Part shown: in pieces, positions 25,401 to 36,572 of the stretch
Layout: each line of letters begins with the position of its first letter
Position numbering within the stretch: position 1 is the stretch's first letter
From: Lineus longissimus
Taxonomy: Eukaryota > Nemertea > Pilidiophora > Heteronemertea > Lineidae
Length of the DNA stretch: 64,000 nucleotides
NCBI RefSeq assembly: GCF_910592395.1
Contig: NC_088308.1
Span: forward strand, 18,553,501-18,617,500
Direction of reading: 5' to 3'
Notes under the pieces: generated by a model
What the model was told of the DNA's origin: nothing
Databases searched by the model: none
Seen by the model: only the letters and a program-made list of their open reading frames with translations
Program-made: the position numbers and the translations under genes

Positions 25401-28400
25401 AACTGAGTAGTTTTAGGTGACCACCTTCCCTTTCACGAGGTAGCAGATGTTTTATCATAAACCAATCCATTAGTCACTGCAATATATTTCAGCATGACTC
25501 CTATGGGCTAGCAATTTATTCCAGACACTGTCAACAACAAGGTATGCAAGGATTGCCTGCGGAGACAGATTATAAGAAACCTTCATCCAGACTGGAGAAG
25601 GGGATCAATAGCATGAGACAAATGCCACAGAATATTCAAACATAGCGCTATTAATATGACACATTTCATTATCAGCACTGCTCTACCAATAATCTGGAAG
25701 AGGATCTGTGGGGGGCGGTGTGTATCATCTGGATCTGTAATCTTGCAAAGAGTACTCATCTTCCATGTTGTTTTCCAGGTTACTTGTCCTTATACGGCCC
25801 AATCTGTTCACCTGATTGGATCCAAACCATGATTTGACAGTCCCTGGCCATGTCTGAGTCCAAACAGCTGAGAACCTACACACACTTCACTTCTAAAAGT
25901 CCAAATCAACGGGCGAACAAGTACATACCATGTCCAAGCTGTTACTCTGGTTGTAGTTCATTGGCGGCATGCGGCTGTTTCCCATGTAAGGGCCAGGTCC
26001 ATTAGACTCACTACTATACTGGTTCATGGTCCCTGAAATGACAAGAGTAACACTTGATAAGTCTTTTGGGCCAAAGGGACTGTTCGTATTTCATGGATGG
26101 ATCGAACCTTGCAGCTTTCTAACATTTATACAGTCATGTTTGATCTATATCTGTCTACTATGGCTCATAGTCATATACATTTATGTCTGTAAGGGCTAGG
26201 TCCATTTTCAGATCCACAGCAAAACTGAACTGGTCCCTGAAATGACTAAAATTCCTTGCTCGCCTAGGGTACTGGATTCAAGGGTTTTCTACTAGAACAG
26301 GCCGGGTTCGCTGCATGGCCAACCCAAATCTTGCTGAAATATAAAAGAGAGGTGAATGATACAACCTGTACTGTGTAACTGGACAAAATCCTTCAAGTTC
26401 AATGATCCATTCCTGCATTGAGACATGTCAGATGCACATCACAGAACAACATATTTCACATTATCATGAATTACAGAACAGCAACCACTCTTGTGCATTA
26501 CACCACAATCATCCATTGATGGTGAAACCCCACATGTCAACATGATGGAGCACTCCCATGATTCTGCCCTTGCTTGTTCCACGATATTGCCATTCATACG
26601 ATGAGGGCATACTAGGAAAGAAGATTACACTGCCATACAATCTGCAGTGTTCTACAGCCTCCAGTAGGTTACCGTTCACCGTAAGTAGACCGGAAACATG
26701 CGCACAGTTCTAAAACACCATACTTTACTTGTGCTAGCCATGGAGCTGCAACGAGATGTAAAACTCCACACACATTGCTGATCGAATGCACAGGATCAAT
26801 ATGAATAACTCATGAACCCAGACTAATACCATGCCATAGTTTACAGGGTGGTATGTATAGGAAAGATTCACAGGAAAAACAAGATGTAGGATTGCCATTA
26901 TAGTTGCAACAGTTCTAAATATCTAAACTCGTGTAGACAGTGTAGAAACATATGCTAACCAAACCATGAAATGAATGTACATGTTGTCATAATCAACCAT
27001 AGATTATTTTAAAATCTATGCTTGTCATAAACTGATGGTCAAACACAACATTTGAACTTGGAATGGACGAGGCAAAGGATAATCTCAGCATTTGAACTTG
27101 GAAGAGTGATTAGGAAGGAAATCAGTGAGGACCTTAACAAAGCAATTGTACAGTGTTCCAGCACAGTATTTGAGAGTTTATGGAGAATCCCAACAGTACA
27201 TTAGGTTAGCTAGTGTTTACAAAAAATGCGCAACTTGGCATTGTTCGAATGACTGAGGAATCCTAAAAGATTTGACAGGGAGATTGCATCTCAATTGTAC
27301 CTGATTATGCGGGCAGGCCTACATGAATTCATGTTTGAACAATCAAGAGAGGAATGTTCAGGAGGTAATGCGAGTTTGCACAACCTCAGGGTATCTTATT
27401 ATTTTGAACACAATAGGCTCCATTATAAAAAGACAGACTTAGCTGCCCATCCTCTTCAAATGAATAGGCATGCCTATCATTTTTTATGCCTACACTGCCC
27501 AATCACATTTAAGCTGCATTATGACTCCTGTGCTGTCCAGGCTCCAGGCAAAACAAGATTTATTGATGACATGACTGCCAACAGGCCACCATTACTAGTC
27601 TAGCCGACATGACATCATCGGTTTGACGTCCGTGGTCACGTTTTCCTTCAAATATAGCACCATTACATCTTATTGGAGTTATCTCATTTTTTTAGGGTGT
27701 AGGACTAAAATTGTGCATACACGAAGACCGTGCTAACTGGTATTAGCACATGAAGTCAATAGATTCTGCCAGCAATGATCAAAACACCATGCTGATGTCT
27801 TGTGCTACAAAAAGCTAATGCTAGTTCCAATCTTACATACCAACATTTGTAGCACAATTTACATTATGTAGTAATTTTCCCATCAGCTGACACCAATTCT
27901 ATATCAACCTATCAAGACGCATTTTAGCTCTTGACAAGGCCGCCGAAGGTTAAAGGGCAACCTGCCAACGTCACCATAGCAACGGCTCAGTTTCTAGAAT
28001 GAGAGAAGAGATTGCGCCCGCTGCCTCAGAAAGCTTGATAAAATTAATCATGAAATTCTGTCAGTCACAAACATTAATTGGGATTTTTTCTGTTACTCGC
28101 TTTGACAGATTATTGTTGCCAAGGGGCGTTCCAATAGGAGGGATACATGAAAAGATATTGGGTTGTGTTTTAAAAGATTTTATCTGAACACGCACCAGGC
28201 CTCAAGGTCCAATCCTCATCCAAGGAGGAGACTAGAAGTGTGTCACAGCAAAACAGTACATGAAATACTGCCTATCATAAATACTTATGCCAACAGAGTG
28301 ATAACGTGCGGAGAATTTGCATCTGAGGTCTTTATTCTCATCAGGAAAATGGCGGGAATAGCAAGGTGTTTTCTGCGGGATATTCCAACCCTACCAGTTG

Positions 28401-31400
28401 AGTGAATATGGTGAACCAGCATGATGTATTCAACCAGAGATTCCAGGCTGAATCAAGCCGCCAATGTCATGCCCTTCACATGTGTGGAATACCTGAATGT
28501 AGGAACAGTATAATCGCTTATGTTATGTTATGCAAATAACTCTATTTTAATAGAACACTAACAGGCATGGTTGATATGAATGCACTATCAGACTCGTCAT
28601 GTATTGTACATGTACATGAAGATGGCAGAGTAGAACTATATAAACCACATGCCACAGCACATGGCAATGCCAATAAGAGAGAGCTCCGCCAACCGAAGTT
28701 ACTGTTTGGGCTGAATTCCAATTCAAGACAAGACACACTGAGTGTGCTCAGTCACAGTGCTCACACAACACCACAAATAGGAACATAGTTGTATTGTCAA
28801 CTCATGTTTCTCATGGAAACTTGTGCCGAGAGCTAGTGTGAACTTACTTTGCTTGGCCAAATCACGTGAACTTATACTTATACTTATACTCAGTCACCCA
28901 ATATGAATTGCCTAAGTAACATATTACTAATGCAAGTATCAATTCGTGTCTTGTACCCCCCCTCCTCAAGGGTACGACACCTTATCACCCTATAACGAAA
29001 TCTTAAGGCTCAAGCATCACCCTTTTTTCACCAATGCTACTTTTTCTTTCGTCAAGACATCACCATCAACAATATATCAGTTATCACCATCATATAAAGT
29101 AACCGGACTAATTTTACTGGGTAAGGCTGTATGTTCGACAAGACATCGACACATTAACATCCTTATTCTTTCCAGCTACGCCAAATTTTCACTAAAGGAA
29201 AAATAAATACTACTCAAGCATCGGCAAAGATTAGTGGTGATAGCTTAACTACCCTTGAGGGGGGGGGGGGGGGGTACAAGAAACGAATTGATACTTGCAT
29301 AAGAAGTTATCCAAACATCCTAACTACAGAGCCGCTAATGAAATGATGATAATATTTTGTACAGTCGGAGGCTAAACAGGTCATTGCCACACAGATCGAA
29401 AGCTAAATAACGACAAAATAACAAGGTGCCAGGGTTAACAATCCACCCATGCAGGCAACACTGGTATGGTTGTGAAGAGTTAGCCAACTAAACTGGCGAA
29501 AAAGAAGCGACATTCTCTGATCAGTACAGCATACCGAAATGATTTGACAATAAGCACGAAACTACCAATTAAATGACAAATGTGGAAATAACAGAGGTCA
29601 ACACATAGACATTGGACTTACTAGAAGAGGCAGTGCCGCGATAGCTCCAGGTGCTCCCAGTAGAAAACGACATGATGATGAGACTGAAGTGATTTGCTGT
29701 GCTCTTCACTCTCACAGCACATGGAGTCAAGTCACACACTGGCCGGTCTCCCCTCAGGAAGGGATGTGATTACGCAGCTCAAATAATAGAACTCAAGACA
29801 CTCCATGCATTAGAAAATGACCCATATTTTGTTGGAAATATCGGTGACAAACACAGTCTCTCAGTGTATTGTCCACATCACTTGACACATAGACATTGTC
29901 ATGCTGTCTCTGTGTATAAAAGGTTCCGAAGCGCTCAGCTCTGTTCTGAAGCTTTCCAACATTCTATGATGATTTGTGTGGAGGTGAAAAGAGAAAAGAC
30001 CTGGCAGGCCGTAACTAGAATAGCTCTATTCATCAAGATAAACAATCCACAGCAGCGAGAAGGAGGAAGTGGAAAGGATGGAATGGCCATGGATTTAGGA
30101 AATAAGAGAAGAGCTGAATAGAGTGAATGCCTTGAATTAAAAATCTCCCAGGTGGGGGTGAGGACCATTGAAATAATTGGGATGAGGATGTATTTTCCTG
30201 AGCCATTCATTAGTCTTCCATAATCATTGCCATAACATTGTGTCATAAAAAATACAGGATTATTTGACAAAGTAGCTTTGAAATTTTTTTCTCCAATAAA
30301 TTCAATAGAAGACATGAAGAGATCTAGATAGGAAGAATGTCGTAATGGCAATGGTTTATTTGATAAATTGATGTAATACACTGTATTCTGAATAGTGGAA
30401 TAATGTTACCTAAGAAAACGACTGATTACCCAGAAAATACTGCCTGGGAATCTGTGAGTCCAGGAGTTTGGTTATAATATCAGCATCTTTTATTGAGAGT
30501 CAGCATCAAACTTTACATAACATCACACTCACAAAATGGGGGGGGGGGCGTATCCTTTTTCATAGGTCCGAGTATACTGACGAGCATGATCACTTACATA
30601 CAAGGTAATCTGATGCCAACATAACAAAACAGTGACAAGCTTCATCGATTCAAAATCAGATGGCAGCACCAGCCTGACTGAAGTTAACCCTCAAACCGAT
30701 TGACGACTTCATTTCATTCACATCTCATGGCGTATACACCATGTTGTCTTTTCATAAAGGTTTTTCAGGAGTGAAGAAAAGACATGCTGCACTTTGGAAT
30801 GTCGCCCTATTTTTACGTTCTGCCTAATGCATGTGACTGGTGACCTTGATTCTTCATGCTGGCATTAAATTAATTCCATATTTTCTCAACGAGGGCGGTC
30901 TTTTGATTCTTTCAAACTACGCCTTGAAGTCAGAAGCATTGGCAGTAAAGTTTCAAACGCAGCAGACAAATGTTGTACAACTACAAGTCTTCAAAAGTAT
31001 TAAAATGCATTCTCTTAACCACTCAAGATTAACCACTTGAAAATGGTCTACTAATAAAACATGGCAATGCTCAGGGGAATGTACCACTTTGGCAAAAATC
31101 CATAACCAGCAGACCACTCATAGTCGTACTATAGAAAGCTCTGGAAATATCATTAGATCAGATGCACGCATGTACAATGTATGGTGGGGTAGTTAAGAGT
31201 GCCCCAATGTTGTTACAGGAAGAAGGTATTGTAATCACATAACCACATTGAATTTGAACCCGAAGCTTTACCGTAGCTGGAATGAGTCATGTTGTCTCAG
31301 CAGTATGTTACAGGGAACACACACCTTGTTCAACCATCCAAACGATCCTCAAGAGGAGGTACTCCAGAAGGTCCTCGTTGCCATGGTTTCGCAGAACGAT

Positions 31401-34400
31401 AGACAGAATCAACTATAGTAGGAACCCTCTACATCAAGAAGAGAATGGCATCTTTCAACTGTAGAAATACATGGTTTATAGGGGGCTGTCAGCCTGTCAT
31501 ATTCAACTGTATTCTGCATGTCATGACACCCATCTGTTCTGACATGCCAATCATTTCTTAGAAATCACCCAATTAGTTAGATAGGAACAGAGCTTATCTC
31601 AGCTTACATGTAGTCTTTCTTTGTCCATGAAATATCTGAATTCAAAACAATCAACACTGAACCAACAGGACTTTTTTTCTCACCAACTTATCTACAATTC
31701 CTGATTTAATTGAGTTCATATTTCTCATACTGAACTTCCAGCGGTATTGCCTCAGTAGCCTATTGATGCACCTGGTCTGGAAGCTTAGCAATGTCAATAC
31801 ATTGAGGGTCAAGATGAAATCTCTGGGCAGTCTATATGACGTCAAACACGACTAGAAAATGGGTCGACAGATGCATCAAGCCTAACCCCTAGGGCGGCTT
31901 TCAAATAAAGTCCAAGGGCTGTGTGGAAAACCAATGAGTGGTACTGCTCTTAATATTAGTAGGAATGTCTTACCTCGGAAAGAGTGTCTGGCATTGAAAG
32001 CAACAGTCCTTAGAGCTGTACTGGCAGAACCAGCTATGTGATGATGCACATGGGGATGCAACTTGTAATTATTGGAGTTCTGGTCTGAAAATATAAACAA
32101 AGACGACATTTTATGATTAATGATATCCAAAATCACACTCATTGCATAATTTGAAGTTATCAAGTAAAGTAAACGGATGCAGCCACTGGTGATGATTACA
32201 TAATAAACTGTCGCCCCTCTTCTAATTTTCCTTGAAAACTGCAAAGCAGCCAAGTGATTGATTAATTATGCATGAGGAAAATCGCATACGAAAAGTCTTT
32301 TAGCCTTTAAAGGGGACCATGGCAGTGTAGAAAGAGTTATTGATCACAACCTCAAAGAGTTACAAATTACTGTTTTCATTAACAACGTCAACGAATTTCA
32401 TCTGCTTGTAAAACATTTCACATCATTTGCAGTCGTGAATTGTTGAAAACTTGATTGGAATGACTGGAATAAACAATTAAACTATGATGTTCAATAATAG
32501 CCTGAAACAAATTCTATGTATGTATTTATACTATGCTACAAACATGCAAGGCACATGCACATTTCAATCAAGCTGCATGATGCAGTCACAATCAAGAAAT
32601 ATACAGAACAGACAACTATTTCAGAGCATTACTGTTTTCATGCCCATAGAAACAGCACATAGAATAGTAGGTCTTATCATGAAGTCAGAACATTGGCCTA
32701 CTCCAACAGTCTCCCAGTCAGCACACCAAACATTTTCAACAAACCGAGAAATCTTGCTGCACACCATATGGTAGAATAGCGACCTGTGCCAACAGCGCTA
32801 TCAAGAAACCACCTGCCAGAATCTGACATGCTTCGCAATCAAACACCATTCTGCCGACCATCCATTTTAGAAGGGCTCTACATTAACAATTCAGAGTAAG
32901 GCCTTCCTTAGCAACGCACATTCTCCTTGACGAACCCGCTACTGCTTACAACGGCCATGTGCTAATGCAAAGACTAGTTTATTCTGTTCAGGTCCCTTTG
33001 GTAATTGCAGTCTTGACAAATAAGAAGGTAACCATGGCAACCAGACAAATATGGCTCGTGAGCTATTGGAGAGCACTGAGCATGCCGATTTTCTGAGATG
33101 ACTAAGTCTGGGGAGGGGAAGTGTTTTACTTCAACTTCCCGCCTCAGCAGAGTTAAGTACGTTTATCCCCGAAGGAGAGAAAGAAGGGGAGGAAGGTGGA
33201 AAACAATCGAGACCGACTTTGTCTTAGATTGAATGATACCTTATTTTATCCATACAGCTTTTGACAGACATGATAAATTTTTTTAAGGCCAATGTTTCAG
33301 TTTGAATTATACTTCAGGGGACAAAACACTGTCGAAAATGCCCTCTCATAATTTTCTTCTCAATTTTTAAAATAAACCAATTTGCATAGTCATTCATTAT
33401 TTTGACTTTCCAGACAAAATATGTAAACTGCCTGGCAAAGTCTAGAAGGTTAATGCCTTCCAACCTAATCATTTATACAGTTATGGGTGGCAACATGACC
33501 CACAAATTGGTTAATCAATCTACTTTTCATCAGATCACACTATTGTTGGCCCCATGATAAGTGATTGCCAAAGGTTATTCCGAGGACACTAAAGTGACGG
33601 TGTATTTTCTGGATTTGCTTGCAAAAAGAATGGTAAAGTGGCCGTAGCGTAGCCACTGCTCATCAACAAATCCACTCCTGTGTGCCATGCTGCATATTTC
33701 AAGTTGACCCTGTCAGCACACAATGCTGACACAGATAACGTAAAGCTAACACAACCATCCATCTATTTGCATATTTTAATATTGAAAGCAAACAAAGAGG
33801 ACAACTAAAGGAGTTATTTCATCTTTTTAATGGCCGAGGTGCATAAAAGAATTGAGTAGATTGTAAGTTATACTATAGGGATCCCGGATGAAGCCTAGTT
33901 ATTGGCAATCTATCATCAGCAAGACCAAAAGAAGGTACTGGTATTGATCAGATGTTAGTTGGCTCGGGGTGTCTGTAGTCAAAACATCCCAGGGATAGTG
34001 AGACTTGAGAGTCAACATGCCCCACTGGCACTATATTACTTTTTGAGGCTCTACCCAGAGATTTTCACTATGTTATGTGGTGGACTGTCATTGGGAAGAC
34101 TCTAATATAACGATCAAGCTTATCGTCTGCTGTGACCATATGATAATACGGCACTTCAGACCATACCCTTGTAGTGTTTGGGCTCTGGTTTGTCTTGTTT
34201 TCGAAATTGTCCTCGTACACTTCATTTCACTTCCAGCTGAGACAGGTGCTTTGTTTGTAAATAGACGAATTCGAAGAAGTTTGTTTTGGCACTGACCAGT
34301 CATGCGTTTCACCTTGAACAAAGGATCGCCGTGTCTCTAGGCATTGTCCGAAGACGGCTTAGGCCTTCCGACGTGTTCCAACTCCGAGTGTACGCATTTG

Positions 34401-34886
34401 ATTTTTTTGGCACTGATTCGTCTTCTTCGAATTCGTCTTTAAGGATATGGCCTAAACTAGCAGATTATTGTGTCTTCTTCATCATGCACAGCTAGCTGCA
34501 GCCAGTTTCATCAGTCATTGGCATCGCCATCAATCATCCTGACATCGAGATTCAGATTGGGTCTCTTACATACCTAAAACAAGTGACTGTTGCAACACCA
34601 ATGCTTTTTCTAAAATCTTTTGACAATGCTCAGGACATACACCCATACCCCGAAGCTGTGGCAAACCAAGACGACATACCTAAAACGGAAAATATTACTA
34701 TGAACCAAAAACAACACACATACAAGACTAAACTAGATAGTTTGGCGGCCATCTTGAAATAAATTCATCAACCTGTTGGCTGGTTTCACTCACCGATTGA
34801 AGGGTTTTGTAACCAAAAGCATGAAACGTATCAGCATATTGTTCGCACATAAATGTCTCCAGCCAACGCTCTACTGCATCTGACAT
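19358..34886 (-). CDS. TCF20/RAI1-like chromatin protein, apparently with N-terminal SAM domain
   Basis: Predicted nuclear chromatin-binding co-regulator. Proposed exons (minus): 34886-34794, 34679-34574, 32084-31974, 26032-25929, 23649-21412, 19929-19836 and 19407-19358. Phases are 0, 1, 1, 0, 0, 1, 0, so they join in frame to 932 codons; a short terminal exon is still missing. Domain order: SAM domain (residues ~4-65); a Pro/Ser/Asn/Met-rich region with many SPN/SPH motifs; a nuclear-type basic/acidic region; an AT-hook KKKRGRPFGSK (~640); then a C2HC zinc knuckle (WVCCFCGRG), a WVHEECAAWAQGVY segment and a PHD motif CSGCKNHGASIGCLQKGC...YHYLCA...FCPKHK (~744-932). The last part is the extended PHD/ADD module of TCF20 (SPBP) and RAI1. 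The TCF20-like identity is strong. The SAM linkage is inferred from strand, order and reading frame only. No in-frame Met precedes 34886 before an upstream stop. Confidence 0.8.
19836..19929 (-). CDS. TCF20-like PHD exon
   Basis: 94-nt exon from CTTTGCAG to GTGAGC encoding TCSGCKNHGASIGCLQKGCN then QKYHYLCAVDK. The Cys and His residues are zinc ligands of the PHD half of the extended PHD finger. Confidence 0.92.
19930..21411. other. TCF20-like intron
   Basis: No exon or transposon recognised. Confidence 0.6.
21412..23649 (-). CDS. TCF20-like large exon: low-complexity body, AT-hook, zinc knuckle
   Basis: 2,238 nt open in one frame between CTTGCAG (23650) and GTAAGT (21411). The N-terminal 300 residues are rich in Pro, Ser, Asn, Met and Gln with repeated SPN/SPH motifs. 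Ser/Asp-rich segments (NSDSEEVIVDSPMVKVEIDD) follow, then the AT-hook KKKRGRPFGSK near 22120-22150. The zinc-knuckle start WVCCFCGRGSTYQRLGDLFG is near 21770-21831, and WVHEECAAWAQGVYMVGSKL near 21440-21500. One giant exon is also the layout of vertebrate TCF20 and RAI1. Confidence 0.92.
23650..25928. other. TCF20-like intron
   Basis: Mostly featureless. A short segment near 24570-24640 (TGTAAACCACTTTATTTTTG then GCAAATTACGCAAGAGG) resembles a dispersed MITE terminus common in marine invertebrates; this is a weak call. No exon seen. Confidence 0.45.
25929..26032 (-). CDS. TCF20-like exon (N-terminal region)
   Basis: 104-nt exon from CATTTCAG to GTATGT. It encodes TMNQYSSESNGPGPYMGNSR then MPPMNYNQSNSLDM, and ends in phase 0 to meet AYHQGGCMPYNNQ of the large exon. 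The internal ATG at 26027 is a possible start for a shorter protein. Confidence 0.8.
28931..29299. mobile_element. 369-bp MITE with TAA target duplication
   Basis: The left end TGCAAGTATCAATTCGTGTC is inverted at the right end (GACAC is replaced by GAAAC, then GAATTGATACTTGCA); the inverted repeats are ~45 bp. Both arms contain a C/G run (7 C on the left, 16 G on the right) next to CAAGGGTA / TACCCTTG. TAA flanks both ends (28928-28930, 29300-29302), typical of PIF/Harbinger-type targets. No open frame for a transposase. Confidence 0.75.
29622..29673 (-). CDS. Possible alternative first exon of the TCF20-like gene
   Basis: ATG at 29673 with A at -3 encodes MSFSTGSTWSYRGTASS before a strong GTAAGT donor, leaving phase 1. 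The next TCF20-like exon (26032) needs phase 1 and would continue RTMNQYSSESNGPG. The resulting start loosely recalls the M-SF...SYHG start of vertebrate TCF20/RAI1. This suggests a second promoter that makes a form without the SAM domain. Confidence 0.45.
31974..32084 (-). CDS. Exon 3 of the SAM-bearing transcript
   Basis: 111-nt phase 1-1 exon between TTTTCAG and GTAAGAC. It encodes DQNSNNYKLHPHVHHHIAGS and ASTALRTVAFNARHSFR, His-rich linker sequence with no known domain. Its end phase fits both SAM exon 2 and the TCF20-like exon at 26032. Confidence 0.6.
34574..34679 (-). CDS. SAM-domain exon 2
   Basis: 106-nt exon from TCCGTTTTAG to GTATGTAAG. It reads VCRLGLPQLRGMGVCPEHCQ then KILEKALVLQQSLVL, completing the SAM fold: L..L..MGV followed by the long helix 5. 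It joins exon 1 in frame across a 114-bp intron and ends in phase 1. The exon is too short for ordinary ORF detection. Confidence 0.75.
34794..34886 (-). CDS. SAM-domain exon 1 (start codon)
   Basis: ATG at 34886 (purine at -3) gives MSDAVERWLETFMCEQYADT and FHAFGYKTLQS, helices 1-3 of a SAM domain, ending at TCG|GTGAGT in phase 0. In-frame sequence upstream has no Met before a stop at about 34950. A pyrimidine-rich tract and AAG just before the ATG may be a splice acceptor, so the 5' UTR could be split. Confidence 0.72.
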
Positions 34887-35204
34887 AGCTTGCAGCAAAC
34901 AGACAAGAAAAACCGATGAAATCAGCAAACTAAACCGTCTCGAATTTTTCTATCGAGCACAAACTTAGCATAATGTTGCGATTTGCTACATCTTCGATGT
35001 ACACATGGAGGGATGTCGGAGTTCTTCCTAGTAATAACAGGTGACGCCACCATTAGTTCATGAGTTCCTGTACCATGTATACGCGGGAAATACGAAAGCG
35101 GACGTGTGGACTTGGTTATTTTAGATTTTAAAAAAGGGATGACCCCCTGTAGGATTTGTGAAGGAGGTCCTGGAGGGGGGGGGGGGTTGTTCCCAGCCTT
35201 GGGC

Positions 35205-35351
35205 TTCTGTTAGCCAGGATTCATACCGGTGATAAACCATTCAATGGGAACTCAGGTGAATGTGATCATCTGGAGCAATTGGATGGATTCATACTGGTGA
35301 TAAACAATGCAAACTCAAGTGACTGTGGTCATCTGAGAGATGTGGATTCAT
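35205..35351 (+). repeat. Two units of the 64-bp repeat family (left of LINE)
   Basis: Units read GATTCATACYGGTGATAAAC then CATTCAATGGGAACTCA and a GTGATCATCTGGA/GTGGTCATCTGAG segment. This is the same family as the array at 54.96-55.8 kb but in the opposite orientation. The second unit is interrupted by the LINE fragment. Confidence 0.75.
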
Positions 35352-36533
35352 CATCATAATCATGTCCTGCAGTCATGCAGCCATGCGGCCATTGGGGTGA
35401 CCATAAGCTGTCAACGATGCGACACCACACGCTTCTGTCCTCGGCGAGGCGGATCAGGTCACTCATGGTCTTTCTTCCAGTCCAATGCGTCACGTCATCC
35501 ATCCAAATTCTCTTTGGACGGCCGCGTAGGCGGTTACCCTCCACTGTGTATTTGCTAGTGTTCCCTTCGCTCTCGTGACATGGCCGAAACCCCTCAGCTT
35601 TTCTTCTTGGCAACGGTTAGGAGGCTGTCGTGATGCCCGATGTTCTGGGTGACCCGTTCTCTTAGTCTTACTTGGATGTTGGTGGTGTGGGATGTTGAGT
35701 AGTCTCCTGTAGCAGTTCAGTTCAAATGAGTTGATCCGTTTCTCGATCTCGATATTCATGGTCCACAAGAACACAGAGATCACCAAAGACCTAAGAAGGT
35801 GGAGTTTTGACGTCATTGAAATGTTTCTGTCGTGCCAAATTCTCTGTTGCGGCAGTCGCAGCTTTGCTATAGCCTACACGTTTTCACCACCTTCTGGGAG
35901 TTACCATCCTCTGTTTTTGTGGCACCTAGGTAGACGAACTCTGCCATTTGTTCTAGGTGGTAGTCTCTTAAGCACACGCCAATCTGTAACCTCCGCTGGA
36001 TACCATTGTCTTCGTCTTCTCGAGGCTGATTTCCATGCCATATCTGCACTTCTGTGAATGGTCGATTTGGTCACTTCTTGAGCCATGTAGGAGATCGATG
36101 TCGTCGGCAAACCTCAAATCACTGATCGTTCGGCCCGAGATCGTCAAGGGTGACTCCAGTTCAGGGAGTGACTGTGCCAAGTGCCATGCTGTTCTCGAGG
36201 AAGATGTTGCACAGGGTCGGTGACAGAAGGCAACACTGCCTTACTCCAACCGAGGTGGGGAAGCACTCGCTGAAGTCCTCTCCTACCGCCCGAGCCATGC
36301 TCCTCGATGCTGCATGCATATACAGTGCCTCTATGGGCTTGATAATAGCCTACTAGGGCTGATGTTGTACTTCCTTAGAACTGCCAAAAAACCTTCCTAC
36401 CAGATACGATCAAAGCATTTCTTGTAATCTATGAAGTTGTGGTAAACTGGTTTGTCAAGCTGCCTATACTTCTCGTACAATACCCTGTGGCTGAATATAT
36501 GTTCTGTTGTGGACCTGCCTTTACACAAAAACC
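35352..36533 (-). pseudogene. Truncated, frameshifted non-LTR retrotransposon (reverse transcriptase part)
   Basis: The minus strand carries reverse-transcriptase remnants in order: KPVYHNFIDYKKCFDRIW; a SVGVRQCCLLSPTLCNIFLE segment; SDLRFADDIDLLHGS (catalytic FADD box, ~36100); KTKTMVSS; then the C-terminal region EKRINSFELNCYRRLLNI and GRPKRIWMDDVTHWTGRKTM. The reading frame changes several times, so it is dead. It lacks the 5' half of ORF2 and all of ORF1, as expected for 5' truncation. The 3' end lies at the low coordinate, next to an ATGATTATGATGATGA tail. A 13-bp direct repeat, GATGTGGATTCAT, flanks it (35339-35351, 36534-36546). The clade (RTE/CR1-like) is not certain. Confidence 0.85.
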
Positions 36534-36572
36534 GATGTGGATTCATAGTGGTGATAAACCATTCAATGTGGA
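36534..36572 (+). repeat. Remainder of the interrupted 64-bp repeat unit
   Basis: GATGTGGATTCATAGTGGTG then ATAAACCATTCAATG continues the unit broken at 35351, which places the LINE inside one unit. Confidence 0.7.

Larger units (their letters stand above)
26033..31973. other. Long 5' intron of the TCF20-like gene
   Basis: Holds the alternative first-exon candidate at 29622-29673, the MITE at 28931-29299, a short (ACTTAT)n run near 28870 and a poly-G tract at 30538-30548. Nothing else recognised. Confidence 0.5.
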
